Under the pieces are notes generated by a model. The model was not told where the DNA came from. It ran no database searches and saw only the letters and a program-made list of their open reading frames with translations. Positions 33,519 through 43,139 of a stretch of 64,000 bases of DNA are shown piece after piece. How positions within the stretch are numbered: the stretch's first letter is position 1; the number at the start of each line of letters is the position of its first letter. The translations under genes and the position numbers were made by a program. The stretch comes from Branchinecta lynchi (lineage: Eukaryota; Arthropoda; Branchiopoda; Anostraca; Branchinectidae): assembly GCA_023053575.1 (NCBI GenBank), contig JAKZAP010000020.1, positions 15,185,998-15,249,997 on the forward strand, written 5' to 3'.

Positions 33519-33928
33519 AGGACACCTGAACAATGAAACCATCCTTGAACACACCATGGAGAATACAGACATGGCCACGGAGAGCATTCTTCTCCTGAGC
33601 TTGACGTTTTCAAAGTAGGGATGTTCGTTTCTGAAGGTTTGCAAATGCAGACTCCAAGACAAAAAGCGCAATTCATTCAAATCTTGTACAGCGCTGGCCG
33701 GATCGTGTTGGAATTTCTTAGATATACGTTTGGGCTTAACTGGTTAAGAACTATTCCAGAAGAAGGGTTGATTGAAGACATTTGTTCATTTTTAAAATTG
33801 TTCGGTACTGAAAAAAGGACAGATGCAAAATGGAGCAAAAATCATAGCTTGGAAACACTATTTCGTATTTGGATCAGGTTTTCTGAAGGCAATGTTAACG
33901 GAAGTCATACTCTTCACTCAGGTGTCCT
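33519..33928. mobile_element. TTAA-flanked element with AGGACACCTGA TIRs
   Basis: TTAA occurs at 33515-33518 and 33929-33932 immediately outside AGGACACCTGA and its imperfect inverted partner TCACTCAGGTGTCCT. A second copy of the left end, in reverse, is at about 39240-39301. TTAA target duplication is typical of piggyBac-type elements, though the short length means a non-autonomous member at best. It contains a 103-codon frame. Confidence 0.6.
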
Positions 33929-33932
33929 TTAA
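33621..33932 (+). CDS. Unrecognised 103-codon frame inside the TTAA element
   Basis: The product is helix-rich and protein-like (FIQILYSAGRIVLEFLRY, EGLIEDICSFLKLFGTEK). The stop codon is formed by the flanking TTAA. I recognise no transposase motif. It may be a residue of the element's own protein or of captured host sequence. Confidence 0.3.
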   Translation: MFVSEGLQMQTPRQKAQFIQILYSAGRIVLEFLRYTFGLNWLRTIPEEGLIEDICSFLKLFGTEKRTDAKWSKNHSLETLFRIWIRFSEGNVNGSHTLHSGVL

Positions 33933-34430
33933 GAAAATTTCTCTTGTCTATTTTGTCATTTTAGTGTCTTTTCAATTATTTTTATTTTCTTTCGTATTTT
34001 CGTTTTCCTCCCCTATCCGCACGTTTTCAGTTTGAGTTTATTTCAAAGCATCAACACAAGTCGTTGGCCAAATGGCGTGTTGTCTACGTCAAGATACATG
34101 ATATTAAACAATAATGTCAGTCGAAACGACAGAATAAATAATTCATACTGAAAATGGTTTAACACAAAATCATAAAAGTTTAACACACACAGGACAGATT
34201 AAGACTCATTATTGTATAAGCAGCTGGTAAGAAATTGTTTTCCAATGTATAACTATGTTAGTCTTTCTGTATGTTATTATTCTTTCACATTTAGTATATT
34301 ATTTGAATCCACTTGAGTCTCCAAAGCTCACATTTCCCCTTGTTCACCCGCACACGTCGGTTTTCTTCCTAGTCTTCAAAAGAAAGGGAAACTTTACTGA
34401 GAAAGTCTGCAAGTTCCAAGTTCGCGGCCC
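33933..34430. other. No recognisable feature
   Basis: T-rich sequence with no shared repeat. The frame at 34255-34464 is not recognisable. Confidence 0.3.
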
Positions 34431-34439
34431 GAAAGTTAC

Positions 34440-35560
34440 TTCGCAGAACTTCTTTACTTCTTAAAAAACGCCCCTTAATTTAAACAAAGAGAATCTCAAA
34501 CTAAGAGTAGTGTCATTTTCCTAGCAAAACAAACAAAATAACGGCCAGGCCAGACAGAGATTCAGAGCCGCTAGGCACTGAGCACAGTCAGTGATTCCTT
34601 TTTGTTAATTTAGCACAAAACAACTTTTACTTTTCCTCCTATTTATTTAAAGTAGTTTTGACTTTGGAAAATAGACATGCTGACTTGGAGAGGAAATGGA
34701 GAATAATTTCTTACACTTTACCTTCTTTAAATACCCCCTAATTTAAACAAAAAGGTCAAAGAAAGCGTAGGGAGTTTTTTTTAAGGAAAATAACGGCCAG
34801 GAAAATGCATGGAGATTACATTAAATTTTAATTATTATTACTATTTTTAACATGTCTAGGTACAGACGGAGTAAAGCAGAAGACACGAAAACTTTATAAC
34901 ACAACCAAAATAATAAAATTTAGTAAACAACACCAATGGAGCTCCATGGCGATTGCTTCATTCTGTTCATGGATTTATTTTAGTAATCTAGCAAAAAATA
35001 TGCTTTGCTTCACATGTTGATTATTTAACGTACTTAAGAACGCAAACAGGCAGACACTGGAAGGAAATGCAAAACCACCAACTCTAGATTTTTTCCATTA
35101 TACAGTAGAGGTATGCTTATGGGAACGTTTGTTGACAGTGGCTTTGCCATTTTCATGCACTTAATTGCTGTGTTTAAAGCTAGCTACCAGTTAGCCAATG
35201 TAGGCAATTAAGGGCATCTGAAAACACCTGTATAGGTATTTTACATCTTCATTCTACCATTTAGCTCAAAACTCTACTGTTCACATTAAAGTAACTGTTC
35301 ACATAATCATACCTCTACTGTATCTTTACATTACAACTGCGGCCCTTGCCCCTTTTATTTTTCTAAGGAAAATAAATAAAATAACCACCGGGCCCAGAAA
35401 TAGAATTCCGGGGCCTCTAGGCCTTGAACAGAATCGTTTTTTTTTTAATCTAGCACAGAATAACATTTACTGTTATTCATTTAACGTACTTTTAAGAATA
35501 GACAAGCAGAACAGGAAAAGAATAGGCAAGTACCAGGTACGCTCATTAACATATTATATT
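34440..35560. repeat. Three degenerate direct repeats, one interrupted by a TA-MITE
   Basis: Units near 34465, 34730 and 35345 share CCCCTTAATTTAAACAAA, ATAACGGCCAGG, TTAATTTAGCACA and TATTTAACGTACTT. A complete TA-flanked MITE (35103-35321) separates the second and third units. Confidence 0.5.
35103..35321 (-). mobile_element. TA-flanked MITE (CAGTAGAGGTATG), copy 1
   Basis: The TIRs CAGTAGAGGTATG and CATACCTCTACTG are flanked by TA at 35101-35102 and 35322-35323, a Tc1/mariner-type signature. The interior matches 51159-51373 in reverse orientation (AAGTGCATGAAAATGG-type block, GGTAGTTAGC block, CCTATACAGGTGTTTTC block). Confidence 0.85.
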
Positions 35561-35656
35561 TAGGCTATCTACAACTTCAAGGTTGGGTTCTTATGCTAGT
35601 ACACTGTAAAAAAAAATGTTGCAGTATTTGCTACTGGGGATCCGGTTCTGTCTAAT

Positions 35657-36532
35657 ATGGAACAGGAACTGAGTAACCAGGCGTATTATCCAGCGAAAGA
35701 GGAAGATTATGAATTGTTAGGAGAAACAGGTGAAGAGGAGGTTTGGAAGGCTTTAAAAAATATGAAAGGAAAGTCAGCTCCAGGTATTGATGGAATACCC
35801 GCGATGTTTTGGAAGTGGGGTAAGGTTTATTTGATCCCATTGTTGGCCCAAATTTTCTCTTGTATCGTAGACAAAGTTTGTTGGCCTAAGCAGTGGCGAA
35901 TTTCAGTAGTCACGCCCATATTAAAAAAAGGAGATAAAAGTAAGCATGAAAATTATAGGGGAATTCACTTAGGGACTACGTTAAGTAAGCTGTTTTGTAA
36001 AGTAATAGATGTTAGATTACAGGATTGGCTAGGAAAGAATGATAAGTTGAGTAGAGTCCAGGCAGGTTTCAGGGAGGGGTATAGTACGGTTGACCAGATT
36101 TACAAGTTGAGTATTCTAGTTAGGAAACATTTATCTGTAAGGAAGGGAAGGTTATACGTAGGTTTCGTGGATTTGAAAGGAGCGTTTGATAATGTAAAGC
36201 GAGGACTCTTAGTTAAGACCCTTATGGATATAGGATTGCCTGGTAAGCTAGTCAGGCTCATAATACAGATACACTCCAGTATATATTTTGTAGTTCGGGT
36301 AGGCAGGGATTTGTCTCGTAAAATTCGTTCCCGGAAGGGTGTTAAGCAGGGATGCACACTGTCGCCGAAACTGTTCTCCTTATATATTAATGATTTGGAA
36401 AACGTTATGATGAATAATGGAACCCCCACGGTAAGCCTAGACGTGATAACACTTTGTATGTTACTGTTTGCAGATGACATTGCCCTGATTGCAGATTCCC
36501 GACAATCTCTTCAAAATTATTTGATATGTTAG
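35657..36532 (+). pseudogene. LINE reverse transcriptase, N-terminal and palm part
   Basis: This frame would copy the element's RNA into DNA at the target nick. Visible RT motifs: KSAPGIDGIP (about residues 39-48), NYRGIHL (99-105), QAGFREGYST (135-144), motif A VGFVDLKGAFDN (168-179, catalytic Asp172), motif B GVKQGCTLSP (228-237) and motif C LLFADDIALI (269-278, Asp273-Asp274). The frame ends at a stop after a 1-nt indel near 36510; the expected continuation (LFDMLEQYLQ) is in the next frame. Upstream codons run open into the MITE junction, so the ATG at 35657 is unlikely to be the original start. Confidence 0.85.
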
Positions 36533-36873
36533 AACAATACCTTCAAATTAAGGAATTAGAGCTGAATGCTAAGAAAACGGTGGTGGTGGTATTTCGGAAA
36601 GGGGGTAAGGTAGACCAGGAACCTCGGCTAAAATTTAAAGGTCAAGATCTAGAATATACTGATGAATTTACATACCTAGGTTGTAAGTTGAAGTTCAATG
36701 GAAAATTTTCTAGTCAGTTTGATTTTAGTTGGAAAAAGGGAATACGTAGTATAAATATGGTTCTTAGGAGTAAGTTAAGTAGGATTGAAGATATGAAGCT
36801 ACAGAAGCATGTGTTTAATACAAAGATTATCCCTGCTATGCATTACGGTTCTGAAGTATGGGGTTTTGGTTGA
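36526..36873 (+). pseudogene. LINE reverse transcriptase, thumb part
   Basis: This frame continues the RT after the frameshift, with LNAKKTVVVVFRKGGK, EFTYLGCKLKFNGKF and MHYGSEVWGFG, all typical of the post-palm region of CR1/L2-like RTs. It stops at a TGA (36871-36873). The next codons, SEKIEQLQLRYFKRIFG, continue in the same frame, so the stop is an internal lesion, compatible with CGA to TGA change. Confidence 0.8.
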
Positions 36874-37026
36874 AGTGAGAAGATAGAACAGCTACAGCTA
36901 AGATATTTTAAGAGAATTTTTGGTGTTAGTAATACAACGAGTACAGTAGTCATAACATGAGATCTAGGACTATCAAGCCTACGGCGTAAGCGATGGATAA
37001 GTATAATAGGGCTATGGGAGGAGTCA

Positions 37027-37653
37027 TTGCAATTACCGCGTATTAGAATAGTTAAAGCAGCTTATAAGGAATGTATAAGGGACGAGTCGTCAGACTCTTG
37101 GACAAATAATATTAAGGACATATTAGACAATTGTGGTTTTTCAATTTGGTGGAACGCAGGTGATGGACCAGGACTACCTGTTGGTGAGGTTGCTCGTGCG
37201 GTGGCAGGTAGACTTTTGGACCAGGATATTCAAGCATGGCACCTGGCAAAAAGTCTGTCACCTTCTTTAAGGTTTTATACTCCAGCCAAAGAGACATGGG
37301 GGGAAGAGGTTTATTTTAAGGCTGGGATTAAGTGGGTGGATCTAAGAATTTTAATTAGTTGCCGGGCTGATTGTTTGCCATTGGGAAAACGGAGGAAATA
37401 TTTGGGGAATAAATTAGGACGTACTAGTCCCTATTTTTGCCCTATGTGTGGTAGCGAGAATGAGAATTTGTTACATCTGATGTGTGAATGCCGTGAGCTA
37501 GGTGACCTGCGGGTTGAGATTTTTGGAAATGTAACTACAATATATGACGAAGTATGGATGATGAGCGTTATTGGAAGTAAGTGTTTTCAAGATTTGAAGA
37601 GGCTGGTAAGGTTCCTAAAAATAGCTTTAGCCCACAGAGAGAATTTCCTTTAG
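37027..37653 (+). pseudogene. LINE ORF2 C-terminal domain with C-x2-C-x8-H motif
   Basis: Same frame as the thumb region, separated from it by a second TGA near 36958. The 208 codons end the element's protein. CPMCGSENENLLHLMCEC at about residues 138-155 gives C-x2-C-x8-H-x2-C, a metal-binding motif common at the C-terminus of several LINE clades. The natural stop (TAG) is at 37651-37653. Confidence 0.75.
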
Positions 37654-37672
37654 TTTAGTTCTACTATTTCGT

Positions 37673-37972
37673 ATAAATATTCTTTGAGCCCAAGCTGACT
37701 TTGAAACATTTATTCGAACAATTTTTACAACGGATACGTCAGCTCTGATTTTTCATCAGCGATATTTCGGCCCTTCTTGGCAAGGGTCCTCGTCAGGCTG
37801 TCAATCTTCTTGTTCAACTTCGGGGAAGGAAACAAACCTGTAATAGATTACAGGTTTGTTTCCTTCCCCGAAGTTGAACAAGAAGATTGACAGCCTGACG
37901 AGGAACCTTGCCAAGAAGGGCCGAAATATCGCTGATGAAAAATCAGAGCTGACGTATCCGTTGTAAAAATTG
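37673..37972. mobile_element. 300-bp hairpin element inside the LINE 3' end, 11-bp TSD
   Basis: TACTATTTCGT occurs at 37662-37672 and 37973-37983. The two ~125-bp arms meet almost directly at ACCTGTAATAGATTACAGG, making a near-perfect hairpin. The arms match those of the 27379-28332 foldback. Only one side carries the TTTGAGCCCAAGCTGAC extension, so the element is asymmetric at its ends. Confidence 0.85.
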
Positions 37973-38191
37973 TACTATTTCGTTCAAGCGTTCTCTTTTT
38001 TTTGTAACCATTTTTGCCATGGCCTCAGGCTTTTTGTGCAATAAATTCAATTCTATTCTATATTGTCTCTACTGAGATGAGATTATTTATAATTCGGATT
38101 AATTTTATCCCAGTAGAGATGAGGTTAATCCCAGTAGCAAATACTGCAGTTGGCTTTAATCCTTTCTCGGAGACACTTTTTACAGTGTAGG

Positions 38192-38379
38192 CAGGCCCGT
38201 ATCCAGAAATTTATCTGGGGAGGGGGATGTGCCTTTGGGGGGGGGGGGGGCCTGCGGGTTGGACAAAATAGTATAAAAAAGACATGGATCAGAGGGAAAA
38301 GCCTATAAAAATAATTATTTTTTTATGTTTCGGGGGAGGGGGGGAATCAACCCCCTAGCCCCCCCTGGATACGGCCCTG
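38192..38379. mobile_element. hAT-type MITE with 8-bp TSD (AGTGTAGG)
   Basis: The ends CAGGCCCGTATCCAG and CTGGATACGGCCCTG are inverted, and AGTGTAGG lies at 38184-38191 and 38380-38387. An 8-bp TSD with CAGGG-type TIRs is a hAT hallmark. The TSD overlaps the terminal CAGTG of the preceding MITE, so it inserted at that MITE's edge. Long G and C runs lie just inside the ends. Confidence 0.85.
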
Positions 38380-38400
38380 AGTGTAGGTTATCGTCAGCCA

Positions 38401-38555
38401 CACTGGAAAAAAATCTTGCATTTGCTACTGGGATTAATCTTGTCTCTAACTTATCTCTAATTCGGATTAATCTTATCTTAGTAGAGATAAGATTAATCCC
38501 AGTAGCAAAAACTGTAGTTAACTTTAATCCTAACTCGGAGAAACTTTTTACAGTG
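38401..38555. mobile_element. Near-intact CACTGTAAAAA-type MITE, 155 bp
   Basis: It starts CACTGGAAAAAAATC and ends AAACTTTTTACAGTG. The interior shows CTACTGGGATTAATC, a TCTAATTCGGATTAATC block, GTAGAGATAAGATTAATC and TAATCCTAACTCGG. It serves as the reference copy for the interrupted versions at 12270, 35602 and 46982. Confidence 0.8.
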
Positions 38556-39015
38556 CACTGAGCGTAGGGCGAATTTTCTACGGAAAATAAACAAAAGGGC
38601 GCACTGTTTTGTACGAATGTTTCGTCTCTTCACTCATGTACAGGAACACGCACCCGGGAACGGAGACAGGCTCTTGTAGTCCTGAGTGGATTACGACACA
38701 AGTCTTTTATATGGAGTCAGCGTGAAGATGAATCTCCAAGGCCTTCCGGAAACTGAGAAAACTCACCGGAAAGCGAAGAGTCTCTCAAGTGGCAGGCTAG
38801 CCAGCTGCCTAGGGTTCCAACCTCGAAAGGTGCCCCGGCATCTGTGCTATACACAGTATAGTAAGTATGTGTCTTGTTTAATTTCCAGGTCTGCTTGTCT
38901 ATTTTCAAAAGTAGGTTAAATAAAAAGTAAAATGAAAGTAGTTCTTGTTTGTTGAATTATCAAAATAGGGGTAGCGACACTTTTAACTGCCCAAGTCCCT
39001 TGGCTAACAACTTAT
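38556..39015. other. No recognisable feature
   Basis: No repeat or gene is supported. Overlapping frames on both strands at 38686-38919 lack homology. Confidence 0.3.
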
Positions 39016-39017
39016 AA

Positions 39018-39190
39018 TGCACATGATCACAATGCCCACGATCACAATGAACACGATCACAATGCCAACAATCACAATGCCAACCATAAATGCCCACGAC
39101 TCGAATGTCAAAGGTCAAATGGCAGAATGGCCAATGCAAAATGCCTACGAATCAAAATTCCCATGTCTCAAAATGCCCACGGTTCATAAA
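39018..39190 (+). repeat. ~15-bp minisatellite (GATCACAATGCCCAC)
   Basis: GATCACAATGCCCAC, GATCACAATGAACAC, GATCACAATGCCAAC and further decayed units run tandemly, giving the MITMPTITM-like frame. Confidence 0.7.
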
Positions 39191-39232
39191 GGTCACAGTT
39201 GAAGTATTTGAGCTAGTATTTGAGCCATGCTC

Positions 39233-39445
39233 TTGTCCATGTCTGTAAATGAACTCTCCATGGTGTGTTCAAGTATGGTTTCATTGTTCAGGTGTCCTTT
39301 AAAGTGCGCATCTCAACCAAAAAGTAAAAAAAATACTTTTGACCAAACTATATATATTCATGATCCTAAAGGGCCCAGGATAATTTCTGCCTCAATGGTT
39401 TTGATTACAGATGAATTTCAAGTGCCCTTAAAGTCTGCATCATCA
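39233..39445 (-). repeat. Reverse fragments of the TTAA element and the TTTAAGGG repeat
   Basis: 39240-39301 is the reverse complement of the left end of the 33519 element (ATGGTTTCATTGTTCAGG, TGTCCTTTAA). 39290-39441 is a minus-strand copy of the dispersed repeat that ends AAGTGCCCTTAAAG. Confidence 0.6.
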
Positions 39446-39468
39446 CAGACAAGTGTAAAAATGAAACA

Positions 39469-40462
39469 CTTTTTGGGATCTCAAAACTTAAGTTGAGGGA
39501 TACCTCTGACATCGTAAAGTTGTCAGTCTGTCCGTCCGTCCGTCTGTTAGCACGATAACTCTCGAAGGGGTTGAGATATTTTGATCAAACTTGGCATGAG
39601 GACTCTTTAGGTCAAAGTACAGGTCAAGTTCGAAGATGGGCTATGTAGCTCTATATTTAGGGGTGGGGGAGGGGTTTAAAATTAAGGGGAACAAAAAATA
39701 TTTTTAAAAAGCTATTAAAATAGTCAAATTAGGGGTAAAGAGACATGCTGAATCCGAATATGAAATTTATTTTCTCGCCGGACAAATAGTTCACCCGGAA
39801 TCCGGCGAAAACCGGAATATTTGTGAAAAGTAATATGAAGTTGATTGGAAGTTCGATTTAGGGGCAAGGAAACGTGCTGAGTCCGAATATGAAAATTATT
39901 TTCTCGCCGGACAATTAGGTCGGCTGGAATCCGGCCAAAACCGGAGAATTTGTTTAAAGTAAAAGTTTTATTTAAATTTGATAAGATGTTCGATTTGCGG
40001 GTAAGTAGACATGCTGAATTCGCATATGACAACCATTTCCTCACCGGACGTATAGATCGCTCGGAATCCGGCTGAAACCGGAAAATTTGTTAAACGTAAA
40101 AGTTTAATTGGAAGTTGATTAGAGGTTGGATGTAGGGGTAAGGAGACATGCTGAATTCGTTTTTAAGCTTTATTGTAGTTCCGGAATTCCGCCGAAACCT
40201 GAAAATTGGCAGAAGTAAGGCAGGAAGTTTCGATCTGCTTCGTCAAAATAGATACGACTTAAAGGGGTAAACACACATGCTGAATCCATATCTGAACTTG
40301 GTTTTCTCATTTGATTAGCTATTTTGCCTTAATCTTTTTCTAAATTTTAATAGTAAAAGTGTTCAAGAAAGTCTGGCAAAGACTGGATCTGGCGAAGACA
40401 AGACCCAATTGTCTGGATCAAATTTGAACTTTTGGGATCCCATCGAAACCTTTGGTCTTGTT
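39469..40462 (-). mobile_element. GGGATCCC-bounded repeat element, copy 3 (inverted)
   Basis: The element reads TTTTTGGGATCTCAAAAC at the left and GGGATCCCATCGAAACC then TTTGGTCTTGTT at the right, the reverse order of copies 1 and 2. Four to five internal units carry CGGAATCCGGC. CTGTCCGTCCGTCC is the reverse of the GACGG tract. No coding frame. Confidence 0.75.
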
Positions 40463-41080
40463 ACCAAACGATACGTTCTCGCGATTTCCAAGGTTCCATG
40501 TATTTTAAAAAGAAATTGAAAACTTTCCACTTAACAAATACGAGTTGAAGGGGGTGGTCTTTTTAATTTTTTATTCTTTTTTTCCTTTCTTTTCTTTCAC
40601 AGTTGTTCGGGTGGGGGGCTGAAACTGGTAAGGAGTAAATATTAAGGATTTTTTTTGGGTAGTCTTCATGTAAGTCCTAGGCTAGGTGGATAATTGTAAG
40701 TTGTTGTGTTCAGTTATTTATTTATTAGATACAAAAATTATTAGTAAATTGCAGCAGGACTTTCCTTATAAGGACTTTCTTTTTGCTACAATAGGGCATT
40801 AGTCATGTTCCTTTTTTTCCAGTGTTTTGTTTAAAAATAAAATAATAAAAACCTACCTACCAAGTTCATTTCATTTCATTTCAGTTTCATTTCATTTATT
40901 TCTGACCGCCAAAGCTGGCGAGTCTCTTTTCAAAGTTTCTTCCAGAGTTTCTTCCAAAGCTGGCGGTTCTTTCTTATCTCTAGGGTTTTGCTTACAAATG
41001 ATCACAAGAAAACCCACGCATTGGCAAATTCCTACTTTCATCCTCTTACCCAGCCTCCCGATGAAAAATTTATCTCAAAA
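40463..41080. other. No gene; TTTCA simple repeat
   Basis: A (TTTCA)n run occupies about 40867-40900. AAGCTGGCG(A/G) recurs at about 40911 and 40958. Nothing else is recognised. Confidence 0.4.
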
Positions 41081-41335
41081 TAGTACTATGAAGTAGTACG
41101 AAAAAGTAGCATGCAGTACTAACGATGCTACTACATGCTTCTACTTCAAGGCTACCGTGTTACTGCATACTACTATATGCTACTATTAGCAAGACCGGAT
41201 GCTACTATGGCAAGACAGGATGCTACTGGATACTACTACATAAAGATTGGACCAGTCTGAACCACATTAAATGATAGTATTCTTTGCTATTACATAGTAT
41301 TACATGCAACGTTTTCGTAGTACTACCATACTATT
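41081..41335. mobile_element. TACTA-rich foldback
   Basis: TAGTACTATGAAGTAGTACG with GAAAAAGTAGCATG at the left matches CATGCAACGTTTTCG and TAGTACTACCATACTA at the right in inverted orientation. The centre is dense in GCTACTA and ATACTACTA words. No TSD was resolved. Confidence 0.5.
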
Positions 41336-42530
41336 ACGCAGGCTAAAATCGGGTCATCGGGCTTGCAAGTGCCATCATATGAGCTTCTAGCTCTTGTTTT
41401 TTTTAGCATTATTGAAAAATGAACAGAACTAGAACTTGAGCTTCTTGTCATGACAGAAAAAAGGAGTTGACAAACAGATATAGGTAAAGAAAAAAAGCTT
41501 TTTAGTGATCTAGTAGACTGAGGGAAAAAAAAAACAGAGAAAAAACAGTGTGCCCACACGAAGTCAGAGACACCCCCCGCTAAGGAGAGGAAATACAACT
41601 CCCTTGGTTTGTATGTGACTTACTTAATTTTCTATTTATGTTTATTTTGACTTGTTATTGCCAGAAAAATTTTCTTTGTTCATAAGCGTCACCATACTTG
41701 TTTCCCCAGTTCAAAATGTCCCCCTACTTGGGGAGGCTATGTCTGGAAAGAATTGGCTGTAATGTTTTGGGTACAGTGTGAGAGCTGAATTTGGGACCTC
41801 TGACTATATACACTTGCAGTTATAGTTCACCTACGAAGCTCCCATGCCACATTCTGTCGAACACCAATCCGCATCCTCCGATGTTTCAATCAATCAATCA
41901 ATCATTTGTTTCCAAATATCTCTTAAAAGTGATAATATAGGATTGTCAATATAAGAACAAGGTAAAAATACACTTGCAAATGAATACACTTACGAATCAA
42001 GCTCATTATATTTACATACAATTAGAAGTCAATCAATCAAGTAGACAAATTGTAGTTTTTCAGAAAATACGGTACAAAGGACTCTCTGACAAGGCAGCTG
42101 GGGGTATTTCTAGCAGCTGATGTCCGATTTTTCGAAGATCGCCTTTTGTGCTCACGATTTGGGCTCTGGATGTCTGGTAGAATTCCTCTGTGAAAGTGGA
42201 ACAGTACGAATCAAACTAATTCCGCTAGAGGACCATGATTCTACCGTTTTAAAGTGAATCGCATCTGTTTTGAAGACTGAAATCCTACTTACTGACACAG
42301 GGGTTGATCCAAAGCAGCCTTTGCCAGCCTATGCACTCATAGACCGTCCCGACATCGTTTGCGCGACAGGCACAGGAAGTTCTCAGGTCCGTTCCCAAAA
42401 TTCCGACGACTGCGCGACGACACCCTTCCGTCGGCCCGGCGCACGTTCGCGTTGAGACATCGACGGCACAAGCTTGCTCGAAACGTTCCAAACGGGGCCT
42501 TAAAAATAGTTGAAAGTCATATATGTCGAT
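41336..42530. other. No recognisable feature
   Basis: No repeat family or gene is supported. A CAATCAATCAATCAAT run is at about 41888-41904. Overlapping frames at 42270-42560 on both strands lack homology. Confidence 0.3.
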
Positions 42531-42544
42531 CAAACTTCGTTTTG

Positions 42545-42880
42545 TGCAGTCGAGATGCAAACGTCATCGTTTTGAACGAATGAATGATTTTATTGACCCA
42601 TTTTAAACGCAAAATATGAAGAATGGAGTATAAGAAAGGAATAACAAAGAAGGTGAAACAAAAGGAAAAACGAACCACACTAAACTAACAAATAAACAAA
42701 TAACAGCACAACTAGCCTACTTTAGAAATGCCTGGTACAGGCTGTGCTGGGGAGATGCAAAGTCGAGATGTGCAGTGGAGATGCAAGCGTCATCGTTTTA
42801 TGCAATCCAGATACAAACGTCATCGTTTTGTGCACTCAAGATGCAAACGTACATCGAGATGCAAACGTCATGAGACACGA
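42545..42880 (+). repeat. ~30-bp minisatellite (GATGCAAACGTCATCGTTTT), interrupted
   Basis: A unit occurs at 42548 and four or more degenerate units at about 42753-42870, separated by about 180 bp of unrelated AC-rich sequence. Units end TGTGCA(G/C)TC. Confidence 0.6.
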
Positions 42881-43139
42881 TATTAAAAAGAAACGAACAA
42901 ACACAGCGCATAAACGCAAAAATTATACAACAGAACTAAGAAGCTTCTTCTGAGAACATTTTCGTTCGTTTTCACATAATCATGAATGGTTGCTGACCTG
43001 ACCCAAGGCAATACTATGCACATTCATAGAAGCATAGGGATGACGTGTGTGGACATTGTGCGGATCTATGAATTCTGGGTAAAGAACTTGCGGTCAGACC
43101 GCATCAATTGAGCTTCAGACTGACAGGGGGTGGGGAGTG

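Larger units (their letters stand above)
35640..38060 (+). mobile_element. 5'-truncated non-LTR retrotransposon (LINE)
   Basis: The copy contains a reverse-transcriptase domain and a C-terminal Cys/His motif but no endonuclease, so it was truncated at its 5' end on insertion. The 3' end is AATAAATTCAATTCTATTC with a short A/T tail. It has one frameshift, two TGA stops and a 300-bp foldback in its 3' untranslated part. RT motif style suggests the CR1/L2/jockey-like groups; the exact clade is not settled. Confidence 0.85.
35602..38187. mobile_element. CACTGTAAAAA MITE carrying a LINE
   Basis: The left end CACTGTAAAAAA (35602) and right end TTTTTACAGTG (to 38187) are flanked by TA. The left 38 bp and right ~127 bp together make one MITE of the 155-bp type seen intact at 38401-38555. 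The LINE separates CTACTGGG from TTGTCTCTACTGAGAT. Confidence 0.8.

Noticed and set aside
33621..34035. A host gene spanning 33.6-34.0 kb
   Set aside because: The only protein-like frame is confined within a TTAA-flanked repeat element and stops in its terminus.
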